Shown here: positions 47,401-59,700 of the stretch, piece by piece
Layout: the number at the start of each line of letters is the position of its first letter
How positions within the stretch are numbered: position 1 is the stretch's first letter
Assembly: GCA_961205875.1 (NCBI GenBank)
Contig: OY540816.1
Coordinates: 12,348,701 to 12,412,700 of the forward strand
Source: Sialis fuliginosa
Taxonomy: Eukaryota > Arthropoda > Insecta > Megaloptera > Sialidae
Length of the DNA stretch: 64,000 nucleotides
Direction: 5' to 3'
Translations under genes and position numbers: made by a program
The notes under the pieces: model-generated
Databases searched by the model: none
The model's input: the letters and a program-made list of their open reading frames with translations, nothing else
What the model was told of the DNA's origin: nothing

Positions 47401-48547
47401 ACTTGGTAAAATTTATAAATATAAAAGATAGGTTTTATAATAATAATAATTATTGATACAAATAAAAATAAAATAAGACATGAGTGATAGGAGAATGAAT
47501 AGCGGAAATAAAAAATTAAGGAGTGTTTTGCATGTGTGTTGAATTTCCAAGAATATTAAGAGATCATTGCTATCTCACCGGGATTTTCCTGAGTCTATAC
47601 ACCAAACCAGTTCTGGCAATTTTTAATAAAAGGTGTTTTAAATAGTATCTACTCGTATTTACTTTCCAGAACAAGTGAGAACATTGTAGATTACATATAC
47701 TATTATATTTTATTTCAGATGACAAACATATACGTACTTTCAAAATATTAAATTGTTATGTATAAAAATAATTGACTATTTAAAAACATAAAATTAAACT
47801 TAGTTTTTAAATAACATATAAAATTAAATTATTTCCTGTTATAATTTCCAACAATGACAAAATTACGATTTTAACCTTCAAGTGACACTTAAAAATGAAA
47901 ATTTACATAAATGCAAAATTGCACTTATATGGAAATTCTAAAAGGAACAATAACTTAATTAGGACATTAATGTTATTTACAAAAACTAAACTGCTTACTT
48001 TTGTAAAGTCATGTATGTATAAAAACATTTATAATAATCAAGTATGTTAATGTGCATGAAATAATATGAGACAATTGCTATTTTAGTTCCATTAACTTAT
48101 TTTGATTCGAATCATTATAAGCACTTTTAAATAAATTATTTTTTAACTGAATTCACTGGTCTATTGAGAATTTATATCATTCTCATATTAATGTAAATAA
48201 GTACTTTTTCTGGATTATTATATCAAGTAGGTAATTGGTACATACATATGTATATTATTTTTTGTTGGAAATTTAATTTAAAGTGTCTCATAGCTTACTT
48301 ACATTACATACTTAAGACAAGAGTATAAAAAACTTTATCGCCAGTATTATGATATACGGCATGAAACGTTTGAAACAACATAAATTAACATTTATTACAT
48401 GCTAATTAAAAAAATCTATTGAAAAACTCTTATTGGCGATAAACACATTTTTTCTGGTATAATTGTTTAATAATCATATATGCAATAAATTTTATTATTT
48501 AAATAATTTTCAATACAATAGATAAATTATGTAGTATGTACACTAAT

Positions 48548-48945
48548 CCAGGAGACCCCAAATTTATATAGACTGGGATCGACATTTAAAAATGGAAACT
48601 TTTCTCGATCCATTCGATTTGTGAGAGAAACGGAAAAAGGTCGCTTTTGTTTTTTGTTTAATACATTTAATTGATAATAATCAAAAAAATTTTTTAATGA
48701 ATTTAAATGTTTAACTATTACAGATATTATGTCGTCGACGGTTTTATTTTATTTTCAATAAAAATGGTTTCAAAACACTCAATAAAAGTATCTTGAAAAA
48801 TAAAAAAATATGAATTAGAATTTTTTATGTGAAAATCGAAAATTCCTCACTGTACATATCTTGGTGTATAATATTTTTAAAATTTTCTCGCGACCCACAA
48901 AAACTCGGTGTGTGACTCACACTTTGGTAACCACTGCACTAATCT
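48548..48945. mobile_element. decayed hAT-like element
   Basis: The right part reads TCTCGCGACCCACAAAAACTC, GTGTGTGACTCACACTTTGG, TAACCACTGC. Read on the minus strand this is the widespread hAT end CAGTGGTTACCAAAGTGTG..GGGTCGCGA. The left end near 48548 (AGGAGACCCCAAATTTATATAG) is diverged. No transposase found. Confidence 0.55.
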
Positions 48946-49289
48946 ATTATAATAAAAATTAAAACCTTTTTAATAAATGTATACGTACTATATAAACACA
49001 TTTATTTATTTGTTATATGTACCTACCTACACAGGTATATTTTATATTAAAGTTACAAAAAAAACATACCATATCTTTGCATGTTAAAGACGGTGTATCA
49101 TTTTGATCGCCAGTACGATTGTATTCAGTACATGTATATAACAAAAAATTTAAATAGCTTGAAAAAAATTGTATAGAAATTACTGTAAATATTTTTTTTA
49201 ATTAATGCACATTTAATAAGAGCCAAATAAAATACGTAAACGATACAACTTTCGTGTCTTATTAAACAGTCAAGAACTATTATAATTAT

Positions 49290-49540
49290 AAACTCAACGT
49301 CCTCGGGGTCGGTGCAGCGGGCCTTGTGTCACTCACGCGCATCCCGTACGTGCGCAATTATTCACTTTAATACAAACACGGTGCACGCAAAGTGCATGAA
49401 CACACCATCGGGCCCGATAGTAATTATAGGGCCAGAAACAAACGATCCAGTAACCGTCGATTTCATGTTAAACTGTTAACAGGACCGTGTGTAAATATAT
49501 TGGGTTCGTTAAGTGCAAAACTTCTTAGATGATTCTAAAT
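49290..49540 (+). promoter_or_regulatory. CpG-richer island ending at a strong donor: possible alternative leader exon
   Basis: ACGTCCTCGGGGTCGGTGCAGCGGG, TCACGCGCATCCCGTACGTGCGC and CATCGGGCCCGATAG stand out of AT-rich flanks. The island ends at TCTAAATGTAAGTC (donor GTAAGT at 49541). Across it a plus frame is open for about 60 codons and contains MNTPSGPIVIIGPETNDPV from an ATG at 49397, ending TAA before the donor. This could be a promoter plus untranslated first exon with an upstream frame. A G+C-rich insertion is the alternative. Confidence 0.35.
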
Positions 49541-49546
49541 GTAAGT

Positions 49547-50741
49547 CATGTCATATTTGTTTTTTTATTTCGTATTTAATTTCATCATATAAATTTAATA
49601 ATATTAACTCTTAATAACTATTAATTATATTATAATATTATAAAAGGGATAAGCAAAAGGTTGTTCTTCGATTTCAAAATTTCCACTTGATTTTTCCGTT
49701 TCGAGTCAAGACAAACACTTCCCTATAAAATTTCAGCTGAAGTCAACATATAAAAATTCTAGAAAACAAAATTAGTAAGCTAATATATGTATTTAATAAG
49801 AGCCGTTTCAAAATTTGTCCCTCTATGCGTTCTATTAAACATATACTACTCATTAATCGAGTCTAATTTTAGATATGGAATTATCTTCTAAGGAAATTCA
49901 CCTCACACCAAACATTTATTTACCCTACAAAAAAGTGTATTAAAGCCATCCTAAATGTAAGTTCCCGAACGCCATGTAAAAGTTTATTTCAACAATTACA
50001 CATACTTATAATTTTTATTTTATATATATTCTAAAATTTATTAACAAACATTTCAATCTTTTTTCAAATAATTTACCTTCCCACGATTATGAAACCAGAA
50101 ACAAAAATAACACTCATTGACGGTCATACAAAAAGGCCTGTTATATTCTATTATTAATATTTATAATAAAATACCTTCGCATCTAAAAATTCTTAATTAA
50201 AATACATTTAAAAAACAAAGTGCTATTACACATTAAATGAATTTAAATCAGAAAATTGTGTAGATAATTCGCAACACCGTGTTTAAAAACTTTATTTATT
50301 ATTTCTATTTTTTGAAATGTAATTATTTTTTAATGATTTTTTATTTTTATATTTAAACTAAATTATAATTTATATACTTCTCATGGAAACCTCAATTTCG
50401 ATTAAGAGTTTAAATGATTTTTGTTATTAAATGCCCAACTCAGGAGTGAACCAATATTTTTTTGCGGGCCGGTAGTATTGCTTTACTTACAATAAATGTT
50501 CGAGAGTGTTTATTTTGAAATCTTCGCCCCTCCAAGAGTTTTACTCGAAATCTCACGAAAATAAGAGTTCAAAAAGGCACATTTATTCAAATAAGTTATA
50601 TATTTTTCGAGTAATAAACTCCATGAGGTATTTTCCAAATAATTTTTCTTAACTTTCTCCATTTACCAGTGATGATATTCAATTATAAAAATAGTGAGAC
50701 AAATTTTCTTGTGTGACTAAAATGTTAAAATATATCTACTA
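49547..50741. other. intronic AT-rich DNA with a small repeat scrap
   Basis: GCAACACCGTGTTTAAAAAC at about 50271-50290 belongs to the CAACACCGTGT family. About 49640-49740 (GATAAGCAAAAGG.. AAGACAAACACTTCC) partly resembles the 28795 repeat in inverted sense. No exon. Confidence 0.35.
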
Positions 50742-51066
50742 ATGTCCAGTATTATAAACGAGCTAGCAAAATTTGCTAGCTAGCAAGCACTTTCAAATGG
50801 AGGTTTTAACCTATCTGACAGTTACTTTTAAGTTTCATGAAATATTTGACAATTTTCACGCACGCATGGTATTATGTAAACACCAACGGTATTAAAATAG
50901 TGGTGATATTATGAAAATTATTTTGTACAATCAGAGTCGCCAACTATGTTACCATAAGTTGAAGTAACACTGCTCTTAATTCCATAGCTAATCCATAGAT
51001 ACTATCACATAATGAAAAGTGCTTACTAGCTAGCAAATTTGCTAGCTTCTTTATAATACCGGACAT
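50742..51066. mobile_element. GCTAGC-palindrome MITE, copy 2
   Basis: Ends ATGTCCAGTATTATAAA and TTTATAATACCGGACAT. Perfect palindrome GCTAGCAAAATTTGCTAGC at 50762-50780. The inner right end reads AAAGTGCTTACTAGCTAGC and AAATTTGCTAGC, mirroring the left better than in copy 1. 325 bp, no coding frame. Confidence 0.8.
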
Positions 51067-51920
51067 AATACATATAAATAAATTATGAATGACAATCAAT
51101 TGTTAACGAATTCTAGATTTAATGTAGGTACATGCATATTGTTTTAATTGTATACGTATCTATAGGTATTAAATACATATATGCAGCTACTTAATTAATT
51201 ATAATTCAAAAATAAAACAAACACGAATATTTAAGTATTACAATATGCACATATATAAATACTGCATCCAATTTTCATTGCATATTGTTACATCCTGACC
51301 TGGTAAACGGAAAAAACAACTTCCTCTTCCTGTATCCTAGTTAATTTCTGAATAGGTACGAATCTAATAAGTACGCCACTGTAGTCGGTGAGAACGTTGC
51401 TTGTTTAGGTTTTGCATTTTTACACAGGATCATTGACCGCCCACCCGCTAGTGATGATAATGATTATGTTGTTGCGCCAAGCCGCTCTCTCACAAACCAT
51501 TCATATGTAGTCATTTAACTGATTATTGTTGACATCATCTCTGCAATTCAGCCTATTGTGTAATTAATTGATTCTTATCAGATTGATATCTCAAGTTTTG
51601 GCTCTTTTGACGATTTTTTTTGTTTATTTTGTGAATTACTAATATGTTTTTATGCTATAAATTATTTAGAACCAAAGGGAGAACAAATTTACAACAAGTT
51701 ATTTTTAAGAAAGAAATATTTATTTATTTTATTAAATTAAATTAATTTCTTTTTTTAATGACAAATTATAAAATATTCTATGTGGGAGGGGGGGGGGGTG
51801 TTAAGCGTAACTAAATAAGACGAGAATAGAGGAGGTGGTCAGATAATTACTTTCAACAATCATTTCAGTTCAGTGTTTTATACGATACAATATGCTTTAA
51901 GCGTATTTGGGTATGATGTC
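51067..51920. other. AT-rich DNA with a LINE-tail-like patch
   Basis: About 51440-51480 (CATTGACCGCCCACCCGCTAG, TGATGATAATGATTATG) resembles the G+C-rich block plus GAT tail of a truncated LINE. A run of ten or more G lies at 51788-51799. Confidence 0.35.
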
Positions 51921-51924
51921 ACAG

Positions 51925-51990
51925 TCAGAACCGGCCTTAGCAAGTCCGGCGCCCTGGGTGAGATTTATTTTTTCGCCCTCTCTCCCCCTA
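51925..51990. repeat. CCGGCCTT/GGCGCCCTGGG transposon fragment
   Basis: AGAACCGGCCTTAGCAAG, TCCGGCGCCCTGGGTGAG, TCGCCCTCTCTCCCCC. Related to 39395-39475 and 63280-63480. The 80-codon frame across it is incidental. Confidence 0.45.
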
Positions 51991-53612
51991 AAAAAATGTT
52001 AAAAAATCACCGAAAATGTCAATTAAAATTGATAAATAAGTTGAATAATTCATATATCAGCTTGGCGCGATCTTACAGACTCCAACTTTTTTTAAAATAT
52101 AGCTTACATCATTAACTTTAAGACTATCAAATGCCCTAAGACCGTCGAGACCTCCTTCCCTATTATGAACAAATTAAAATTGATAAATTAACAAATAAGT
52201 TGAATAGTTATTATTATTATTAGTCCAATTAAAAAAAAATTGTAATACAATCTTGTGTTTTTACATTTTTACTATTTAAAAATAAATAAATAAAAAATTT
52301 AGTCTCATTATGTTTTGGAAAAATTTTTTTAGCACTTTTTTCCCAAAAAAGAAGCGTTAAGGGGTTAAATAATACAAATATTTTCAATTTATTAACACGA
52401 AGATACAAAAATGTTTGTTTTGTACTAATTGACAGAATTATAAAATATTATACGATTTTTTAGTTTCCTGGAAAGTACTTTACTAATCAAGTATTTAATT
52501 CTTTTATCAAAATTAGTAAATTGACAATAAGTGGACTTACAATTAGTCACATTGTGAATTGAGTGTCTCCATTACTAAACACTATGCATTAAAATGTGGA
52601 TTTGTATTTAATACACATCTATATCTCTTTGTATTAACAAAGTTCTAGGAAATGGGATGACATTTCTCATTTATATTGCAAAAGACAATAAACAGATGAG
52701 AGATAAGTAAATTGCAAGTCATTATTAGACAACAAATATGCATGAAAGTAAAACTGGTTGCATAAACACCATACAAGTACATTACGTAGATTACCTTGAT
52801 ATGAGTTGTAATTTTGGTTCACATGTAATTTATGTCTTATAATTAAGAACATATAGATTATCAATAGAGCCACATGAGTACGAATTAGAAAATTAAGAAA
52901 AAGGTTCGATCGATTTTGCAAAAATACCTTCTATTTTCAGTGCTGGTTTAAAGGGGAGGGGGCAAGGATACAGCCTCTAGTGTTCATTATGTTTGTGAGT
53001 ATATTGGCAAACGATCTCTACCCCTCCTTGTTCGACTGAACAGCGTGGGGACCCGCATTAAAAAAAATTATATCAGCATATTGAGAGATATTTACCGAAA
53101 TCGATGATAGCTAATTTTTTACATGAAATAAAACAAATATGAGCGTATTTAAAAACCTTAATTAAGAAAATTTAAATAAAATCTATTTTATAATTGAACA
53201 ATTTAAAATCAAAATGATAACTGAAAACCACATGAGTACGAGATTAAATAAATAATTATAATTGATAATAATATTGTAATATATCTTTAAGGAATTTTAG
53301 ACTAACCTGGCACATCTATAGATTGTATATCGTGAATCTTTGAACGTAAAATCGCATTTATCTAATGTGTTACGATATGAATCGTTTATTTATGTTTATT
53401 AGAAAAAATATTAAATTATAATAATTATTTAAGTTTTGAATAAGGTTTTCTAACAATCTATAAACGTGTGTACTTAGATATGATAAATATGTATAATGTA
53501 GGAATAAAAATTAGTAATACGTTATGAAGTGATTTATAATATTATCATTGTTTTATTTATTACAAATTTTCTTACTGAAATCATGTGTTTCGTTCACATA
53601 TATATTTCAATA
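51991..53612. other. intronic AT-rich DNA
   Basis: A G+C-richer patch at about 52945-53055 (AAAGGGGAGGGGGCAAGG, ACCCCTCCTTGTTCGACTG, CGTGGGGACCCGC) is probably a transposon scrap. No gene recognised. Confidence 0.35.
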
Positions 53613-54333
53613 TACAGGGTGAGTAAAAAATATTATTATTATTATTAAATAAAATGTTCTAGTAAAAATTTTTAGAGAAATTATTTCCTATGTAATACTA
53701 ATCTTAAAAAAATGGTGCTATCAGTTACGTTGCTATGACATCCGACTCTTTTTTTTTTAATGACAACATATTTTTTTTATTGACTCTATAAATAGATCAT
53801 ATTTTTTACATACAATCCTATAAAAATTGCATATGAAAAATTTTGAGAAAAATTAACTTTTATAATCACAAATCACATAAACTGTAACTTAGCCAAGTAG
53901 GCCTTGAAAAATGACTGGAACTTAAAATATCAAAAAAAAATCTAACCACCCAACCAAGTTTCATTAATATCGGTTCAGTGGTTCATGCATGTGACAAGGA
54001 TTCACGGGACAGACACACATACATACAGAGATGGAACGAAAAGGGTTTGTCTTGACCTGAAACGAAAATATCAATTTAAAATTTTGAGTTCGGAGAACAA
54101 TTTTTTTATCTCATTCTAAAACGATCACAAAACTTCTCGTATCTTCGATATTGCGTGGAAATAAAAATAGAATTGGATACCATAATATAGTAATGTAACT
54201 AATAGCACCATTTTTTTAAGATTAGCATTACATAGGAAATAATTTCTCTAAAAACTTTTGCTTAGTCATTATTTTAAATAATGAATATTTAAAAAAATAT
54301 GAGCAATACTCCATATTTTTTACTCACCCTGTA
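53613..54333. mobile_element. Tc1/mariner-type element with long inverted ends
   Basis: CAGGGTGAGTAAAAAATAT (from 53615) and ATATTTTTTACTCACCCTG (to 54331) are inverted and bordered by TA on both sides. The similarity goes on for about 120 bp per arm: TTTTTAGAGAAATTATTTCC, TATGTAAT.CTAATC and TTAAAAAAATGGTGCTAT occur in the left arm and inverted in the right. The middle carries a copy of another repeat (53931-54165). No transposase frame, so non-autonomous. Confidence 0.75.
53931..54165. repeat. dispersed repeat, copy 2 of a pair with 28795-29065, nested in the element above
   Basis: Matches the first copy from CAACCAAGTTTCATTAATATCG to CTTCTCGTATCTTCGATATTG in the same orientation. Its position inside a mariner-type element means it inserted there later or was captured. 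Confidence 0.65.
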
Positions 54334-56161
54334 TTATATATTTAAACTCGAATATAAAGAAGAAGAAAAATGCAACATAATATTTTTAATTCTTTTTTGC
54401 ATCATCATTCCAAATAATAATTTACATCTAAATATATTTTAATCAAACAAAAAATTAATTAATTTAAGAACTCTTGTCACGAAGTTTACTTCCCACAAAA
54501 GAAACAAACACTTTCATTTAAATGAAAGTCCACGTAACGGCGACCGATGCATTATTACTCTTGTATCATACTGCATAGAGGTATTTGCCCTCTATTATTA
54601 TATGGTTCGATCAAATGTAAGATAAACATAACATCTATTTAACATGTGATGAACGATAAATGTTCGTGATCATTAGACTCAAATAACTTACAAGAGTATT
54701 CGGGTAATAATTATTTAAATTATGTTATATCCTCGAGTCTTCTTCAGAAGTGTATAAGTAAAGGAGTACATTAATGTAGACAACAGCCTATAGATAGAAG
54801 AAAATTATATAAATTGCACATTTTTTTATATAAATATCGTTTTCCGTTTAAATAAACTGAATTTTTTTAACTTCTGTATAGTTATCTGATTTGGCCGAGT
54901 TTTAATATTCTATTCTATTATGATAAAAAGTGAAGTTAATTCAAAAGGTTTTCTGTTAATTTATTACGTTTTGCGACCTGTAGCGTGTTGCCGTCACTTA
55001 AAAATTTCAATTTTACTACAAATTGAACTTTATTTATATTTTATAAATTAAAACAAATCGATATTACACTAAGTAAATAAATAAATAATGCTAATTTTAT
55101 CAATGCACATACGCAAAAAATTTTTTAGGACGAGAATAGAATACACTCAAAGCCATAGCTTGCTTGGGGTGGGCAATATAAATATCATTTATAATAGTTT
55201 TGAAAATTTACGATGTTAAATAAATTTTGCATGTTTTTATAAAAACTACTCAATAATGAATGTAATGAAAATATATATGTTGGATGTTCTCCAAATCATA
55301 ATAAAAACACCACCAAATTAAACGCAAATGTGCCAGATAAGTTTTGCCGCAAAGCAATATTTCGTAAACTTCTTCAACATGTGATTCGTTTTGGCAGTCG
55401 TGTATTTTACATAAACAGTAATTTTATTGAAACCCGTTATAGGTTTCATAAAACATTAGAATCTTGATAGAACACTTCATGAAAACTTGTGTAATATTCT
55501 TGGGATAGAATTGGCATTGTATAGTATTGAATTTAGGGCCAAATGTCATTGGCATTTGATATTGGTCGAGATTTATGGCTCTTGCAAATATTATGAAATT
55601 TCGTTCGACGTTTTTATAACACTAATAGCATCTTAAAATTTTCATATAATAAGTTTACATTTGATTTGTATTTTATTATTAATTTGATACTACTCCATTA
55701 GCTTTCTTAATTAAATTACTATTTACTATTTACTATTTGGGTAACTAATTGTAAATGGAAAAAATACATGTTTAGGTTGTATTTATCTACTTTATTTCAC
55801 ATGAATTAAATTTTTATTTGTTTTATTTTCCAACAAATTATTTAATAAATATACATATATTTTTATGTAATAGCTCATAAATTTATGTACAAACACTATA
55901 ATTTTTGTTTTAAATATAAACATTAAGCTACTTTCCTGAAAGTATTAAACATTAATAATAAAAAACATACGTATATAAATTGAAATAAATATTACCGAAG
56001 ACTACAAAAATAATCAAGTTTTCCCAGAAAACAGAAAGATCATGAAATGTGGTTATTAAAGCAATCTTAAGACATTTAACAGTAAATAAATAATCTCTTT
56101 ATGATTATGTATGTGATATATCTACCAACGTACTACCAATTTATTATTAAGTTAAATATAG
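54334..56161. other. intron sequence before the 56162 exon
   Basis: AT-rich; no repeat partner noticed. It ends in GTTAAATATAG, the acceptor of the exon below. Confidence 0.35.
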
Positions 56162-56257
56162 TTTTTCTTGGCAACGAAGTAAAGTCTGTGAAAACCAGAC
56201 TTTTTGACGCTGGAACATATACAGCTACCAGATGCTTCGATTTCTCAGAAAATCTGG
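56162..56257 (+). CDS. 96-nt internal coding exon, protein unidentified
   Basis: Acceptor AAATATAG (ending 56161) and donor CTGG then GTATGT (56258) bracket 96 nt. Entered in phase 1 the frame is open throughout and reads FLGNEVKSVKTRLFDAG, then TYTATRCFDFSENL, leaving one base (phase 1). The other two frames have stops. G+C is near half, against about a quarter in the flanks, and residues are diverse (Gly, Asp, Arg, Thr, Cys), unlike chance AT-rich frames. Length is a multiple of three, so skipping would not shift frame. It fits the phase-1 exit of the exon at 3516-3600, which would give EPRGN-V-FLGNEV across the junction. No domain recognised. The acceptor pyrimidine tract is poor, the main weakness. 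Confidence 0.6.
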
Positions 56258-57925
56258 GTATGTTTATTTTATAATCGTTCACTACACAGACATTTATTTA
56301 TAAACCAATTGATGAATAATTGGCGAATATGTTATAACTTCTAAAAAGAAAGAATAATTGCTAACAAAATAATCAATTTTTCTAAAATTTTACATTTATT
56401 TTTAACGTATAAAATGCTTTTGAATCAATTTTGAGATCAGGTATGGAGTTAAAAATATAGAAACAATATAGTAATAATATGTATGTAGGCATTGGTTCTT
56501 TTGATAATAGTTATTATAATGTGAATTTTATGGATTTATATTTAATTAACTTAATTATTTATATGAAATAAGTTATACCTATACCTATAATAACTTATAA
56601 CTTATGTATATAATTTGCTACATACAATATTATGTTTCATATATCGTGTCATTTTGTACTCAATACATTAATTTGCAATAAAGTAAGTTATAAGTAGCTG
56701 AGAAAAATATAATAATATCTGATACACATGTCATATGAATATACTGCGTATATTTATCAATATAAAAACAAAGACATTTTAAATATCTAAAATGTATCTA
56801 AACGCCATTCCATCGACATTCGTGACGGCATAATTGCAATCTCTTCGCTCAAAGTATCACTTGTATATTGCAGCGTATCGGCATAACAGAAATAGATATT
56901 AGAACACTTCAGTGTCCAACATTGTCGACGAGACGCTGCCAAATATATTATTTTAATTTAAACAACACTATTTTTACATAACTGCAACCTTGGTTGTTAT
57001 CCTATTTCCTATTGACTATTATTAGATTCCCGGTCATTTAATATACTATGTATTACCTACTATGCAATTTTAACTTGATAAGAGTAACGGAAACTTTTAA
57101 TGTAAGTGATATATGTACAGAGTGTATAATTTAACTACGGTATATAAGGAAATAAATTATATTTTAGATACATGCAAATATTTACTTTGCTGTTAAAATT
57201 ACGACAAACTCGTAAATAATTTTTTTCTTGGAAAATTGAAGCTTGATCCAAATATACCATTAGTTTTATATTTCGTATTTGAGTTTGGTCATAAACAACG
57301 AAAGAAAAGAGATCGGCAGATCTACGTAGAAATTTTGGTCCAGAAATAGATTGATTTTAGTGCTTTCGAAATTCAGAATTCTGAAATACAAAAATATGAA
57401 TTGTTAAAAGTTATAAAAATGAGTTTTTTGCGCACTGATTTCTCTGTTTGTTCTACACTGAGTTCTAGATCTATTAGCTCTTCCATAATTATATAACTAT
57501 TTATTATTCACTGAAGAAACAATGAAAAACTTTCTGTCAACGAATGACTCCTTTTGTTTTAAATAAAAAAAAAACTAATATCAATAAGTATTCCTTCGTG
57601 CACACATAATAGAAACATTTTCGTTTTTTATCTAATTCTTGTATGGTTTCGCATTGTTGTGAGAATAAATAATATTCAGTAGGTATAGGAAACATATATT
57701 TTGATTTGTTCCTATTTTTATTTGATATTTACCGCTCTAAATGATAAAATATTTACAACAATGGGCAAACTTTATTTCTGTTATTATCAACTAGAAGTAA
57801 CAGAATAGGTATTTTTCGAAAAAAAATGCAACTTTAGTTTGTTTCATAGTTTGAAATTAAAGATTTACAAGGAACTTAAAAATAGTACAATGAATTTAGT
57901 GCATATTTTAAATAAGTTAAATATT
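56258..57925. other. intron sequence, nothing recognised
   Basis: A slightly G+C-richer patch at about 56805-56945 (CATTCGTGACGGCATAATTG, CATTGTCGACGAGACGCTGCC) has no coding frame with splice sites. Otherwise AT-rich. Confidence 0.35.
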
Positions 57926-57927
57926 TT

Positions 57928-58040
57928 GGACAGTACAGTGAGACGAGATTTCTCTCGGTATAAGTTTTTACGAGACGGTACAGAGACGAAATCGAAACGA
58001 GATTGAAAAAAACCTAGCTCTTGTGTCGTGTGCAGCCCTA
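57928..58040. repeat. GAGACGAGA-type repeat with CAGCCCTA end
   Basis: CAGTGAGACGAGATTTCTC, ACGAGACGGTACAGAGACG, AACGAGATTG, then TCGTGTGCAGCCCTATTA. On the minus strand the end reads TAGGGCTGCACACGA, a hAT-end-like start. Related stretches at 23083, 40247 and 63541. Confidence 0.45.
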
Positions 58041-59210
58041 TTAAAACTCCATAGTAGATATGCAATTTGGGATAATATGACTATTAAATTTTTGAATGTT
58101 TACATATCGAAAAGAACGTTTATGATGGTAACTTTTTGGTTTCAGCATGCTCAAATTATCCTGAAAATTTTTTTTATTTGTAGGCCAGTGTTATAATAAT
58201 ATGTCTAAATAATCGTGAGATTAATAAACAAATTTAATATGCCATTTAATTAATTTGGCATACATGAACACACGTGTAACAAACGTGATTAAATCTTTAC
58301 TAAATGTTTACTATTTTAAAATAAAACAATGATCTAATTCATCATTATATTTTATTTGAGATACCTATTTGAAAAATGTATTACACGTGCTAAAGGTATT
58401 TGTAGAAATATCATACAGTATTTGCTAAATCAATTTTACTTATATGACCTTATTTTCATTATTTGTATTTTTGAAATATATTTGAATAAAAAGATAACTT
58501 TAATTTAATAAATGTTTAGCTAACTCTCCCAATACATGATAACTGCAAATATAATTTTGATTTTTACATGTTTATAATTTAAATTATTCATTTTTCATTG
58601 TTTTATGATAATAAATATATCCACTGTATATGTTATTGTTCTCTAATTCAATGGTTTTGATATTTTTAATTTTTTTTTTATAAAAGAAACATAAATTGTC
58701 ACTTTTCTCAACAATTCTTGGATAAGATAAGTATTTACAATATTTACATATATCTATGTGCGTATGTATGTACATATACAATAATATACACATAGATAAG
58801 ATATATGTACATATTTTACATAAATTCATGTTTTATTTACAAGAATTTGATATGTAAACTTTTTTCTGCTTAGTACTATTGATTATTTTGTCAAAATTAT
58901 AGCTACTAGAGAAATATCAATAACACACATGTTGCTGTCCAAATTATAATTTTATAGAACACTCTTTATTAAATTAATAGACAACAAATTACAATTATGA
59001 TTAAATTATCTCTGCTCATCAACTCATAATAATGTATTACTTGGCAGACGTTTGAGAAGTCTCTTATGAAATACACAGTGCAGCCAAAGTGTACTGTTAA
59101 AAATAATTACACTATATTTATAAGGAAAAAATATTCTTTCGAATTACTGTTTTATTAATATTGTTTATTGTACATAAATCATATAGATTTATACGATCAT
59201 ATGACCCTTT
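58041..59210. other. AT-rich DNA, nothing recognised
   Basis: Contains TATGTGCGTATGTATGTACATATAC-like microsatellite sequence near 58750-58800. No gene. Confidence 0.35.
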
Positions 59211-59700
59211 AGATCAGTGGCGAGGCGTAAATTTTTAATAAGGGAAGCATATTTTGTCAAAATGTTTCATGAAAATAAATAAGTAGGTAATAACCGTTTT
59301 AACAATGGGCTTATCGAATCCTCCACTCCTATTAACATAAACAAAAACTAGTTATAAAACACATTAAGTTCGACCTTTTACGTATTTTCTTGTATTTTAG
59401 TCGATAACATTATCAATAAAATAAAATATTGAAACCGTAAATTATTATAGAATTCTTTATTCCATGGCTACTATGTATGTTTTTATATAAATGACAGTTG
59501 TCAACTGCGACATCATGGGAACAAAACACGACTTGATGAAGATTTCTTTACTCTTTTAATGTTAAATCTTAAGTTTTCATAGAATAATAATAGCTACATG
59601 CACAGAAAAAATATCTAACTATTGGTGAAAATCGCATTGAATTCGGTTCAGTAATTCCCGAGTGTATAAGCCTCATACAAACGAACATTTATTTTTATAA
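59211..59700. repeat. transposon scraps
   Basis: ATCAGTGGCGAGGCGTAAATT at about 59213-59233 resembles a hAT-type end. 59610-59690 is the inverted partner of 10370-10460 (TTGGTGAAAATCGCATTGAA, TTCGGTTCAG, GCCTCATACAAACGAACAT). Confidence 0.4.
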
